Below are positions 1-10,847 of a stretch of 64,000 bases of DNA, piece by piece (position 1 is the first letter of the stretch; each line of letters opens with the position of its first letter). The notes beneath the pieces are model-generated. The model was not told the DNA's origin. It saw only the letters and a list, made by a program, of their open reading frames with translations, and searched no databases. The position numbers and the translations under genes are program-made. Source of the DNA: Sphaerulina vaccinii (Eukaryota; Ascomycota; Dothideomycetes; Mycosphaerellales; Mycosphaerellaceae); assembly GCA_022570795.1 (NCBI GenBank), contig JAKUDP010000010.1:930001-994000 (forward strand), read 5' to 3'.

Positions 1-2
1 CA

Positions 3-906
3 CTACCTCTGCCTCAACGTCTCCCTGAGATTGGCTCTGGCCTGCTGGGCTTCCTGCTCGAATGCTGCCTGCTCCGCGTCTATCTCCTCTTCCTCCTTCT
101 TCACTGCAGCACTTGCACGATCTATCGCAGTCGTCGCCATGTTCACATGAAGCAGAGACGTCTGCATCGCCGCACGCAGCCTGTCAGACTCTTCCTGATC
201 TGCTGTGGACAGCATCTCGTCGTCCTTGTACTGGGCGATGATGGCACGGAGTTTCACGGAATCCTCAGTAAGTGTGCGAAATATTCCGTCGGCTCCCGTC
301 TTCAAGAATCGGCATAGCTCGAATTTTTCCATGCTCTTGGCATTGATGTCTGCTACCCGCTGTATCATTTCCGAGTACCGCGCGTTCAAGTGAACCCTCA
401 ATTCTTCGCGCAGAATCTGCTCGCCTTCGGAGATGTGATACAGTGCCCTGCGATCCATTGGACAGGTGTTACTGTCTTCGAGCCAAGTCGTGATGCAGTC
501 CCGACAGAAGACGTGGTCGCAAGGGAGTTTGACAGCATTCTGGATACTTTCGTGGCAAATAGAGCAGTTTTCCGGCACTGGCGAGCATGCTGGCAACTGG
601 GCGAGGAATTGAGCTCGAGTGACGTTCATCTCTGACTCGGCGTCAATTTCCAAGATTGCGCTGTCTTCTGTGCCAGCGGCGTGGTGGTCGGTTCCCAGGT
701 CGGAGATGGCGATGTCGAGTTCGATGTCTGTCTCTGCGACACCATCGGATTCTAGAACTGCATTGTCTTGTGTGCTGTTGTTGGCTTGGTTCTCAGCCTG
801 GCTGGACAATGGCCGTAATGGCGCTGTTCATAGAGTTAGCGGAGCGGGTAACACAGGGATGGAGCAACCACCACTTACTCGAGGTGTCTTCTTGCTCGGG
901 ATCCAT
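3..906 (-). CDS. RING-finger protein, probable E3 ubiquitin ligase
   Basis: Two exons, 879-906 and 3-823, with a 55-base intron (GTAAGT donor, CGCTAAC branch site, CAG acceptor). Splicing gives a 282-residue protein starting MDPEQEDTST. Without the intron the long frame would have to begin at a TTG codon. A RING domain lies at about residues 96-133, with a CxxC pair, then CDHVFCRDC, then CPMD. The eighth zinc ligand is Asp instead of Cys, as known for RBX1/ROC1-type RINGs. The N-terminus is acidic and the C-terminal third is helical and Ala/Glu-rich, probably coiled coil. The family transfers ubiquitin from an E2 to substrates; no substrate can be inferred. The stop codon lies at bases 3-5, so the gene is complete. 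Confidence 0.85.
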
Positions 907-1848
907 TTTGGAGATGATGTTAGTAGACAGTAGAAGCTGGACCAGAATGGAAGAGAGAGATAAGTAGAACCTGAGCAAACGTCGGTGACTGCTGTGGGCA
1001 AAGAATGCTATCATTCACTTCACTTCTTTTCTGCTCATTTCATTTCACTTTACCTCACCTCACTCCGTTCACTTCACTCACTTCACTTCACTTCACCTCA
1101 CGCCACTCCACCCCATAGTCACTCCGAAGTGGTCATTGTTGCTTGTGTGCTTCTGTGCCAGGTCCAGTGAGTCGCGAAGATGGTCTGGTTCAAGTCCATG
1201 CTGAGACAAGAGGCCAGAGACTGTTTTGCCGCCATCCGAGCGAGTAATGAAACATCTTGCTCCACATGTAGTCGTTGAGATACGTGATTCAGTCATCGAT
1301 CTGGAGCCAAGGCGTAGATCTGAGACGCTGGCTGTTGAAGTGAAGTCTGGACTTTCCAGGAAAGAGGAGGATAAGATGAGTGAAGTCCACAACCACGCGC
1401 CAAGATGGCTCACGGCTGGCAATCTATTTCCAGTGTGGATCGCGTTTCGTGCAAGGTTCGTGCACAGAACCATGCAGATGCTCTGCGGGGGATGTTGTAG
1501 GCTAATGCAAGACTCCGAGGCGACACATGATCAAATGTGGTAGCTTATAGTGCGATCCTTCACAATAGTAACTACAAGTGAAGAGGTGTTGTTGGTGTTC
1601 GTTTCTTCTTCTTGTCATCGTTCGTTGCTACATCATTGATCCTTCCAACTTTGAGTTCGTAACAGTAACAGCACAAGACAAGACAAGGACACGCAGGGGA
1701 TAAGGCTTGGATTCAGTCAGCAACAGAGAGTCTAAATCGATCCAGAACCAAGAGACTGCCTTCCTTCTTCCTTCCATCATACAACTCTCAGCGACTTCAC
1801 TTTGATACGACAACGACTTCCAGTGGTACATATCGACAGACTCTGGCA
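907..1848. other. intergenic region between divergent genes
   Basis: This gap separates the RING gene (-) from the glutaredoxin gene (+). It holds a CTTCA/TTCAC-rich tract near 1011-1110. Short frames on both strands overlap each other and match nothing I recognise. It probably contains the promoters of both flanking genes. Confidence 0.6.
1011..1110. repeat. imperfect CTTCA/TTCAC pentamer tract
   Basis: TTCAC, TTCACT and CCTCAC units are repeated about a dozen times upstream of the RING gene, on the strand where its promoter would read as GTGAA/AGTGA. Similar shorter tracts occur near 7137-7150, 24938-24958 and 48426-48448. It is either a microsatellite or a promoter-associated pyrimidine tract. 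Confidence 0.6.
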
Positions 1849-2780
1849 ATGCCATCGACGCGCCAGTTCCGGTCCATAGGACTAGTCACAGTCCTCGCCC
1901 TCTGCATAATCTACTACATCTCCAATGGCGCCTCAAACACATACGAAAGCGACTTCTACAAACGAACAAAAGCCGTCATCGAAAGGAAGAAGACCACACT
2001 AGAACGAGATCAACTCTTCGCAGATGAAAAGGACAGAGCAAGCAGAGTAGAACGTCTACGGAAAGAACACGACGCTGCAGTCCAGAAGGAAGAGAAGATA
2101 ACCACGAGCGAGAGTGAGAAAGTAGAAGCTGCTGTGACTGAAGTGGTGGGAGGGGAGAAGAGGATCAAAGGACAAAAGCCGCTGAAGGAGAAAGACAATG
2201 GAAAGGTGGTGCAAGGTGCTCCCGAGAAGGATTCAGATGATGGTGTTGCGAAGATTGGGAATGTGAGGAAACCTGCTGCTGCTGTGGATAGTGAGGTAAA
2301 GGGAGAGGACGAGGAAGCTGCTGCTAAGAAGAAGAAAGACGAAGCGGAGGTGGAAGCGGAGTTGAATGATATTCTGAGGAAAGGACCTATCATTGTGTTC
2401 TCGAAGAGTTATTGTCCTTATTCGAAGAAGGCAAAGGTGAGCAATCCCCATACGGCTCATGACAGGCAAATCACTAACATCGAGTACAGCACATCCTCCT
2501 CGACCTCTACAGCATAACGCCTGCGCCGTATGTTGTAGAACTCGACACACATCCTCTGGGACCTGGTCTACAAAACCATCTTCACAAATCTACTGGACGA
2601 AGAACTGTCCCTAATGTTTTGATCAACGGGAGATCGATAGGCGGAGGCGACGACATTGCCGGACTTCACGAGAGTGGCAAGCTGATTGACACTATTACGA
2701 GTATGGGCGGGAAGAGGATCATGAGTGCGATGAAGAAGGACCAGCCTGCTGCACCGCATGCGAAGAGGTGGCGGTCATGA
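1849..2780 (+). CDS. membrane-anchored monothiol glutaredoxin (Grx6/Grx7-like)
   Basis: Two exons, 1849-2436 and 2490-2780, with a 53-base phase-0 intron (GTGAGC donor, CTAAC branch, CAG acceptor), giving 292 residues. An uncleaved signal anchor spans about residues 9-26. A long Lys/Glu-rich linker follows to about residue 170, and then the glutaredoxin fold. The active site is CPYS (residues 189-192), with one Cys, so a monothiol glutaredoxin. Exon 2 supplies the conserved RRTVPNVLI segment with its cis-Pro and the GGGDD glutathione-binding motif. Yeast Grx6/Grx7 with this layout are ER/Golgi luminal proteins that handle glutathionylated thiols. Without the splice the glutaredoxin domain would be cut just after the active site, which supports the model. 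Confidence 0.9.
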
Positions 2781-4041
2781 GGGTGACCTCGAAGGCAGAG
2801 CAGTGAGAAAGAAAGAGACAACATGATACCCAGGGAAGCGAGAAAGAGAATATCTAATGCCATCTCTACACATGTTCTCCCTTTCTTGAAGGAACTGAGG
2901 CAAGTATGCATGTGACTTGATGCGTTCAGATCTTGCGGCAAAACGGAAGCTACACTCTGCTGACTGACAACAGAAGTAGAAAACTGATCGCGCTGTTTAC
3001 CGCAAGTCTTGAAAAAAGGTTCAAAACAATCGCCCTTTTGCCTCAGGAGTCAGCAGCGTGTAAAGGGTGCGAGATTTTTTGACCTCGATCCGGTCAACAC
3101 CTTGTGGTGCATTAGCTAGCATCAGCTATGCTGACGACTTACTGGTATTCGGGATGCGGTGGGGGAGAAGGTGGGGAAAAGCACGGACGACTGATACAAG
3201 AGAAGTGTTTCTGATCGTATATAGCCCTCAATTCAACAGTGAGCTGACTGCAAAAGACCAGTAACCGCAATGAAAATGTCCGTCAGGTGGGAAGACAAAA
3301 CAATCGCTTCAAGGCATCATGTCGCTCGTGCCATAGTCAACTTGACTGCGAGCATAGAGCCTATGTGCCTGAACTTGAGCACCACATCTGAAGCGACTTA
3401 CAGGTATACCGCTAGACCACGGACGACTGTTGGAAGACTGTGTTTCGTCCAAGCATATCATCGCTGATCCTTCACATGGGACATACGCAGCACGCTCCTA
3501 CAGACACACAAGCCTCTCAATGGAGCAAAAGAGTTAGCAAAACGACCTCCCCGCACAACTCAAGATATGGCCGAGCTGTTCAAGGACAATGACTCCAATT
3601 GTTGTGTCATCCGACGTCTTGTCAGCGACCATTAGTAGCATAGCCATACGACTACGGCTTATAGGCTTACCATTGAGCCACGGAAGGCTGTTGAGAGGAG
3701 AGAAATCCGAGCTGAATTTCTGTGTGCGGATTTGGGAGGATCCTGGTGGAGAGGCTGCATTCACTTGTCCTTAGCTTCGAGGACGAAGACAAGCAGATAT
3801 GCCTCACACGGTAGAGAGGCATACGATCTCCAGCGCCTCTCTGCACATACTACGCCTCTCTGCACATACTACGCCTCCGAGCTCGAGGACAGACCGATTC
3901 GACAGATCAGCCCGAGACTAGAGTGGCCGACCATTCTCTGCCTTCGAGTAGAAACGACACAGCAAACTTCGAGGTCGACGATTCTTATAAGCCTGATAAG
4001 TAGTTCCCTATCCATCTTTACCAACTCTGTCCTCCAACATC
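2781..4041. other. gene-free region of about 1.26 kb
   Basis: It lies between the 3' ends of the glutaredoxin (+) and the carboxypeptidase (-). I see only short, mutually overlapping frames without recognisable domains, plus a short tandem duplication at 3834-3871. Confidence 0.5.
3834..3871. repeat. 19-bp tandem duplication
   Basis: Two perfect adjacent copies of a 19-base unit, cgcctctctgcacatacta, followed by a partial third copy (cgcctcc). It lies in non-coding sequence. Confidence 0.8.
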
Positions 4042-5734
4042 CTACGTACTAGCAATAACCCCCTTCATCATAGTCTGCTTAAAAGCCTGCAAAGCAACAG
4101 CAGGAGCATAATAAGGAACCTCATGTCCCGCTCCATAAACCTGCAACCACGAGAAATTATTCTGCGTCTTATACAACCCGCCAGCTTTACCATTAACAGT
4201 ATAACTCTGCAAAGCCTTACTATTGAACCCAGAAGGCGCAACTTGCTGTGCAACGTTATAGTTTCCTAAATAATTGCAAATGAAATCTGCATCTCCAGCC
4301 CACATTAAGATCTGGATCCCGGATTGTACGTCTCCGAGCATGGTTTGCAGCGTTGAACGGGAATCGTCACCGAAGTTTTCGAAGTCGTTGTATACGTCGT
4401 TGCCGCATTCTGTATAGCTGACTTTGGCGCCGATTTTGCTGCGGATGGAGGCTTGGTTGATGTATGTGGAATATGTCTAAAAGTAGTAGGTAGAAGGGTT
4501 AGCATGTATCTCTGAAAAGGCAGGTTGTCTTGTCAAGTGTCTGTCTTTGAGCTCAGTGAGACACTGTCAATAGCGCATGCCTTCTGCCTACTACACTTAC
4601 AGCTGGTGGGTAAGGATCCTTAGAAGGTTCTCGAACATCGTAGACGTCAAAGTCCTTCTGGTTGATGATTGAGCTTTCGATATATTGTTGGCAAGTGGAT
4701 TCTGCGTTCTCGCAGGAGGTGGTTTGACTGGTGCTGGTGAGAGATGTGCACTTCTGAAGAGCGGGTTTGCAGCGGTTGGTCATTTGGGTGTTGTAGCTTG
4801 TGCGTTGGCTGGAAGTGATGATTTGGTTGTAGGAGTTGTTGTAGGCGTAGTCGATGTAGGCTTGGTATTGGATGGTTGGATCGTACCAGCCGTTGTTGAT
4901 GCCGAGGGCGACCAGGTTGATCTTTTGGCCGCTGATGCTTCCGGAGGCGATCTTGCTGTTCTGGCTTTGGAGATAAGTAGCGAACTCCGGTCCGTAGTGT
5001 CCTAGGAAGGGTCAGCGGAGGCCTCTCGATACAGCTTGATCATGTACTTACCTCCATATGACTCAGTGAAGATGCCAAAATCGCGACTCTGATATTGTGG
5101 GAACTGCTTGTAGAATGCTTGAAGGAAGGTCCACACGTATGGAGCAGATGCTACCGTGCCTTCGATATCAGGAGTGCCGTTATCGCCATACGAGAAGCCA
5201 GTACCGATCGGTTGGTCCACATAAAGCATATTGGCGTAGTTGTTGAAGGAGTAGGGGTTGCTGCTTGGAGTTGAGGAACCGTTGTAGAACTGGCAAGGTC
5301 CATTCTCCTGGAAAAGTCCGATCATGGATGAGCAGCCAGGTCCTCCATTGAACCAGGTCGAGATCGGAGCAGTCGTGGGGTTGTTTCGTGCTTCGAAGAA
5401 CCAAAAGAACATGTGAAGCCCGCTTCCAACATCAAGATAGCCACTGTACTGGTTGACGTCTGGAGTGGTTTCGCACTGCGATTTGTTAGAACACAAGCCA
5501 TGACCTAGTCACCATGTCTCATCATATGGCATGAGATGGGTTGTGCCCAAGAATACTCACCACCCCGCTGTTCGTGACAAAGTCGAGCTTTGCGTTAGTC
5601 TCCTTGTCATGGACGACTGTATGCTCAACACCTTCATCGCTAGTGTAGTAGCTTCGCTTGATCAGAGGGTGCGTCGCTGGGACTGCTAACGTTGCAGCAG
5701 CTCCTGCAAGGAGCAACAGGGCGTTGCTCAGCAT
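4042..5734 (-). CDS. secreted serine carboxypeptidase (peptidase family S10)
   Basis: Four exons: 5561-5734, 5052-5475, 4601-5001 and 4042-4476. The introns (85, 50, 124 bases) have good GT-AG ends and keep phase, giving 477 residues. The protein starts with a signal peptide (about residues 1-18), followed by a Kex2-like site after LIKR (residues 24-27). The S10 core is clear: the oxyanion segment WFNGGPGCSS, the nucleophile motif ESYGG (Ser about 197; the G codon is split by intron 2), WAGDADFICNY (Asp about 395) and GAGHEVPYY (His about 451). S10 enzymes remove C-terminal residues from peptides at acidic pH, in the vacuole or outside the cell. The signal and pro-site fit a secreted, nutrient-scavenging enzyme. 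The start at 5734 is the first ATG giving a signal peptide; the longer frame above it does not improve the model. Confidence 0.92.
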
Positions 5735-7146
5735 CGTGTCGGATGGCAGTCTCGATGGAGGGTCGAAGAATAGCACTGCCAGCTACAAGATCCATGGTGT
5801 CCCTCATCTGTCTATTAGTACTCAGCCCATGTTTGCTCGTAGTCGCTACAAACAAGCTCGTTCGACGATGCTTGGAGTAGCTTGATAAGAGTAGATTCGC
5901 GCTACTGGGACGACCAGCCAATGACATGCGCATGTACGCGATTAAAGCTGATCCTTCGCAGATCATGGCGGAGACTACCTCAGATTGGCAGCTCGGCGTA
6001 CCTATGGCCATAGTTGCACTTGAAGATGTAACAGTCGGCTGGCACGGTTGGCGCCTATTGATGCAGAGGCATTAGTTCGCTCATTTGAGTACGATGTCGC
6101 CTTCCCGACTCGACGTAGTCGCCACTGATCAGCATACCGCCATCTCGGAATGCAGTCTTGGAGTTGGGAGACGCTATGCAAGAATGGGAGCTTCTTCAAC
6201 TCAGCTTCGGTCCTACCATCTGTTAGGAAAGTCGCTTAGGCAGACATGCAGATAGACGCTCCAAGTCAAGCTACAAAAGGAGACGGCTCGGCGCATAACC
6301 TTCAGAGTGGAAGGCATCTGGCTAGTTGGCGTAGATCCTGCGGACTGCACTCTTCCACAGACTGACTTCCATATCGACCTGTATTTTCGTGACTCTTGCC
6401 TGTAAGCCGGCTGTACCCTGCAATGAACGTCCTACGTCCATCACAAGACACTCTGATGCTTGAGAAAGAGCGTGTTATATCCCTGGGCACTTGTCCCAGA
6501 GGTACAATATGACTTGCTTCTGGGCATTGCATGCATGAAGTCAATCAGCTATGCGGCGATCGCATCTGTCTCGTATAGTCCACCAAAGTGATCTCGTCGA
6601 AGAGCGAGTGCGAAAGCCTTCATTCGAGTCCAGAAGTAGCCAAGCGACTGGTCGATCGAGCCTGCATCGCTAGAAGCGGTTATTGCCAGTACATGATGTG
6701 CAGAGGAGTCAGAATGACAAGAGTCTCGCCCTAGCTCGTGACTGTAGCCTCTATGCGCGGGCGTCATCTGGGAGTGATCATTGCTGAGGGCATCATGCTA
6801 GTAGCTTGTGTCTCTGTGCATATGGCTCTGTACTTCCGCAGCTTGTCTCGGTGGCATCTTCGCGATGCCATGCGCGTTCCCAGCTACTAGCTACCAGCTT
6901 CCAACTCTTGGGGTCTCCAGCTCTTGTAGTCTTCATTCATACATCCAATCAGCCTGCCGATGTCCGGCTGATGAGGACCTGCAACGCGCTAACTCATATT
7001 GTTCCAGCATCATGATGAACTTCCGTAATCTCCACGACGAGGTCGTATCTTCATGGGGTAGTGTTGACGAAGGCGGAGAATGGTCCCTGTAGCGAGAACG
7101 TTCACTTGTGCAGGACTTGGCGCTGACTAAGGATCCCACCTCACTT
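5735..7146. other. gene-free region of about 1.4 kb bordering the transposon island
   Basis: Base composition is ordinary. Several frames of 60-120 codons occur on both strands (for example 5640-6011, 6302-6544 and 6549-6767, minus), but none has a domain, signal peptide or consistent splice structure I can defend. It contains the upstream region of the carboxypeptidase gene. Confidence 0.45.
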
Positions 7147-7190
7147 CACAGGGGTTCTCAAGATAGGCTGACATCCGGCGCTAGCACTAA
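7147..7190 (+). repeat. left terminal inverted repeat of transposon A (unmutated)
   Basis: It begins CACAGGGGTTCTCAAG and has ordinary base composition. Its inverted partner at 13841-13884 carries C-to-T and G-to-A changes at most CpA/TpG positions. This copy lies outside the RIP boundary. Confidence 0.75.
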
Positions 7191-7224
7191 TTCGGAAGAC
7201 ATGTTTATTTCAATTAAGTAGCTA

Positions 7225-7947
7225 CTAAATACTACTTTTAATTACTTTTCTAGCACTTTGAGATAGTTTATAGTACTTCTAAAGTATTTTATATATTCTA
7301 TTTCTTATTTCCTCGATTATAATTATATTCTAGGCTTTAATAATAGCTTGTTTAAACTCCTTATAGCCTAACTTCTATAAACTTTTACTATATACTTATT
7401 TTAACCTTTTTTTAAATAATAGCTATACTCCTTTAATTAGATTAAGATCTAGAGACTATATAGGGTATAGATAAAGCTTAATACTATACTCTCTATATAA
7501 TAACTTAGATATATTATACTTAGAAAGGTAGCTATATAAAAAGTCTCTATTTTCTATAAGAAATATATTTTTAGTTTTAAACTAAATATAGTATTTATTA
7601 ATCTATTTAATATACTATAGTAGTATATTCTCGGCGTAGTATTTCTATATTATTATATTACCTTTCTTTTTAAAACTAGGTAGTTTAAGTACCTTCTACT
7701 TAGTTAATTAATATATATATAATCTTTACTAGTTAGATTACTTTTTAGTTACTTCTATAGCTTCTAAGATTAATAGAACTTAATTAGTAACTTATTAGTC
7801 TAGTTCTTATTATAGTAGAAGATTAGAGGCTCTTATAGTACTATAATATTAATACTATAATATATAGAATAAGCTAAGAAAGTAAGAGAGTTTCTATTTT
7901 AAAGCTTTTATAGTTATTCTCTTTTCTAAAAATATACTATTTTATAG
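7225..7947 (-). pseudogene. C-terminal part of a mariner-type (DDE_3) transposase, transposon A
   Basis: Minus-strand translation shows the end of a Tc1/mariner transposase. It has a degraded E-N-G-D-x-x-H-like segment, then a PxQSxDLNxIxGV-like segment near 7427-7470 (the PPxSPDLNPIE signature of DDE_3 enzymes), then a basic helical tail. There are many in-frame TAG/TAA codons at expected Trp/Gln positions, and several Pro-to-Leu and Gly-to-Arg/Glu changes fit RIP. The reading runs up to the Gypsy target duplication at 7948 and its upstream part should resume beyond 13196. Confidence 0.75.
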
Positions 7948-7952
7948 CTATA
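7948..7952. repeat. target-site duplication (left) of the Gypsy element
   Basis: The 5-base sequence CTATA lies immediately outside the left LTR and is repeated exactly at 13192-13196. Five-base duplications are standard for Gypsy integrases. Confidence 0.8.
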
Positions 7953-8170
7953 TATTATAGAGTAAGTAATATATATATAGAAAGCTTTATAAAAGAAATA
8001 AGTAAGTTCGATAGAGAGCTAAAAGGTTTCTCTAGGTATCTATTAATAAATACTAGATACTAAGCTATTTTATATAGTTTTCTATAGGTAGTACCAAAGT
8101 AGAGGAGAGTCTATAGTTAAGCTATAGAGGCAAAGCTACTATTAATACTTCCTAGAGCTAGCTTCTAATA
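7953..8170 (-). repeat. Gypsy 3' LTR
   Basis: 218 bases, equal in length to the copy at 12974-13191. Differences between the two are nearly all C/T or G/A. In element orientation the ends read TATTAG...AATA, consistent with mutated TG...CA termini. A purine-rich tract (minus strand of about 8172-8186) lies just inside and is a plausible polypurine primer. Confidence 0.9.
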
Positions 8171-9640
8171 ATACTTTCTTTCTTCTATCTACTCTAGTAA
8201 AAATACTACTATTTACTATTATCTTTTTATATTATATAACTTTGCCTATTTACTTTACTTCTTTTATACTATCTACTTCTATATAATTATATCTAGTAAC
8301 TATATATTACTTACTATATATATCTATTCTACTACTATTATTTACTTTATTATTATTTTATTTATTATTAGGTATATATTATCCGAATCTAGTAACTCTA
8401 TTATAATAGGCTATAAGTAGTTATTTTAAGTAGGTAACTTTATTATAATTGCCTATATATATCTATTTACCTACTTACTATTATTAGATACTTATATAAA
8501 TAACTCTATTACTTATATAGTTACCTTCTATTATTTTTTAACTAGATCTAGTAAATAATAAATAGCTTCCTATAATAGCTATCTATTTTCTTTATTAATT
8601 TTTTTTTTCTTTTCTAACTAACTATTTTATAGTAAGTTAATTTTATTAGCTTAGCTCCTCTCCTCTACTATTACTTAGAGTACTACTATATACTAACTAG
8701 TTACTAGCCTAGCAACTTTAACTAATAAGTATACTAGCTTTACTAATACTATTAGTAAGTACTCTAGGTTTAATATTAGCTTCTACCTCTTTTCTAATAG
8801 TTTCTAGTATTTTCTATCTATATCTACTATATTAGTTATATTAACTCTAGCTATAAATATATTACCTAGATAGTAAGGCTCGGCTACTATTACTTTCTAA
8901 CTAGCCTCTACTAATATCTACTAGTCTAAGAGTTTATATACCTACTAGAACTATACTAAGCTTAAAAAGAACTATCTTCCTTTATATATTTTTTCTAGTA
9001 TCCTTCTAAAAAAGCGCGCTAACTATCGATTTTAGCCCGGCCCTATACTATAAGGTATACGCTACTCTTACCTGCGCTAATAATGCCTAGTAGCAAGTAT
9101 TTTCGGGTACTATCGATTCTGGCCTAGCTAATATATTATTTTTTAGGGATACTATCTATACTAACCTCGTTAAGGTAGCTAAGGCTACAAAGGCCTTAGA
9201 GTTTTTATAGACTACTAGTCTTCTACCTAAGTAAGTTCCTAGGCCCCTCTATTTTAATTATACTAACTATCTCTTTTAGTATAGTTGCTATATAAGTTAC
9301 TACTATAGTCGCCTAGGCTATTACTTAGTAGAACCTAGTAAGTTAATCGTCTATGTCTATCGGTTTTCCTATACTAACTGTCCTATAGAAGCTAGGCTGC
9401 GGCGATCTTCTCTTTATCGGTAATAAGGACTTTAATAAGTAATCTAGGGCAGTTTCTATATTATTTTTAGGAGTATCTAGTACTTTTTGAATAGGTAGTA
9501 ATTTAGTTTTATTTTTTCTAATTCTTCTCCTACTTTGGTAATTAGTTTAGATTTTAGATATTCTAGAATTATAACTTGTTTTATTTTGCGCCTAACTCTA
9601 ATTCTAAAATTATATATTTTGTATTTATTTCTTCGGCCTA
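8171..9640. other. unassigned part of the Gypsy element
   Basis: This stretch lies between the chromodomain and the 3' LTR. Most of it is extremely TA-rich. From about 9000 to 9440 it keeps more G+C, and the plus strand, antisense to the element, has a long protein-like frame with few interruptions. No standard Gypsy domain is expected here. Confidence 0.5.
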
Positions 9641-9647
9641 GCTATCT

Positions 9648-9846
9648 TATTATAGGTAGCTAGTAGTCTATTATTTAACTTAGTATCTCTATATTCGTCC
9701 TCGAATTTGTCTAAGGCCTTATTATTCTCTAGGTTTTCTAAGAGTTCCTATATTAGTTTATAGTACCTACTCTATTTTACTAGGACTTCTCTTTTATTCT
9801 ATTTTGTCTTAGTATAAAGAATCTTCTCTACTTGCTACTTGGTATA
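9648..9846 (-). pseudogene. Gypsy chromodomain and C-terminal tail (degraded)
   Basis: Minus-strand translation gives a chromodomain-like segment: a VEKIL-like start, a VLVK core strand, aromatic positions, and an acidic ENLENNKALDKFEDEY-like helix. It is followed by a short basic tail and a stop. Chromodomains at the end of Gypsy integrases direct insertion to heterochromatin. Trp and Gly positions are changed in the manner of RIP. Confidence 0.7.
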
Positions 9847-9940
9847 TATCTAGAAGAGTATAGGGGTAGATTAGTTATTTTTAGAAACCTAACCTAGTAG
9901 TAGGTCTCTATATACTAGTTATACTAAGTTAGTATAAAAG

Positions 9941-10530
9941 ACTAGGTATATATTACTAGGAATACTAGACAAATAGAAGGAGACTAGTAAAAGAACTTTA
10001 TTAACTATATACTTTGTATTCCTCTAGTCTAGGCTTTTCTTCGGTTAATCTATATAGTAGTTATAGAGATTTAACTAGACTTTATTGCTCTTTCGGTACT
10101 CTAGTACTATATTCTAGGTTCGGTTAGTAGTCTCCTTCTATTTCTAAGTAGCTATAGCTATACTTACCTAATAGAGTTTAGTAATTTTTTTAACTTTTTA
10201 GATAAACTACTCTACCTACTTATTTGCTAGGTATAAAAAACTAGGTATATATTACTAGGAATACTAGATAAATAAAGAGAGACTAGTAAAAAAACCTTAT
10301 TAACTATATATTTTATATTCTTCTAGTCTAGGCTTTTTTTTAGTTAATCTATATAGTAGTTATAGAGATTTAACTAGACTTTATTACTTTTCTAGTACTC
10401 TAGTACTATATTCTAGGTTTAGTTAGTAGTCTCTTTTTATTTCTAAGTAGCTATAGCTATACTTGCCTAATAGAGGTTAGTAATTTCCTTAACTTTTTAA
10501 ATAAACTACTCTATCTACTTGTTTGCTAGT
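9941..10530. repeat. tandem duplication of about 299 bp inside Gypsy pol
   Basis: Two adjacent direct copies, 9941-10239 and 10240-about 10530, start with the same actaggtatatattactagga word. They encode the region just after the integrase core. They differ almost only by C/T and G/A, and the right copy is the more mutated. Intact Gypsy elements do not normally have this duplication. Confidence 0.85.
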
Positions 10531-10847
10531 AGCTTTATATTTTTAGTAGCCTCTATTTCTAAAGGAATAGATAATAGTACTTTATAGCTATATATAGCAA
10601 AGAAGGGACTTATCCCTAGGCTTGTATTATAGTAGCTATTTAGTACTAGTTATACTATAGAAAGCTACTTTTTCTAGTTAGATTACTTCTAGTTTATAAA
10701 TACTCGAAGATATACTTATATATTCTAATTTACTCTTTCTAGGCCTCTATCTATTTATAGATAGTATCTAGAGCTTAATTTCTAGCAAATACCTAGTAAC
10801 TTATAAAAGTTTTTTAGAATATACTAGTCTAGTTTGTACCTCGATTG
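10530..10847 (-). pseudogene. Gypsy integrase, C-terminal half (degraded)
   Basis: The minus-strand reading gives the part of a retroviral-type integrase that follows the second catalytic Asp: a degraded SDRGTxF-like segment, FYKLLGI, then the HPQTDGxxERVN-like stretch, then the SPFFA-containing tail. There are many stops. The N-terminal zinc-binding half and the first catalytic Asp are absent because of the deletion at about 10848. Confidence 0.75.

Noticed and set aside
1093..1543. Overlapping frames of 126 (minus) and 105 (plus) codons
   Set aside because: They overlap antiparallel, lack domains, and one runs into the CTTCA tract.
6302..6767. Two consecutive minus-strand frames of 80 and 72 codons
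   Set aside because: No domain or signal, and no splice sites joining them in phase were found.
7140..7152. TA target-site duplication for mariner A
   Set aside because: The bases outside the left TIR (ACTT) and right TIR do not give a matching TA at both ends, so I do not claim one.
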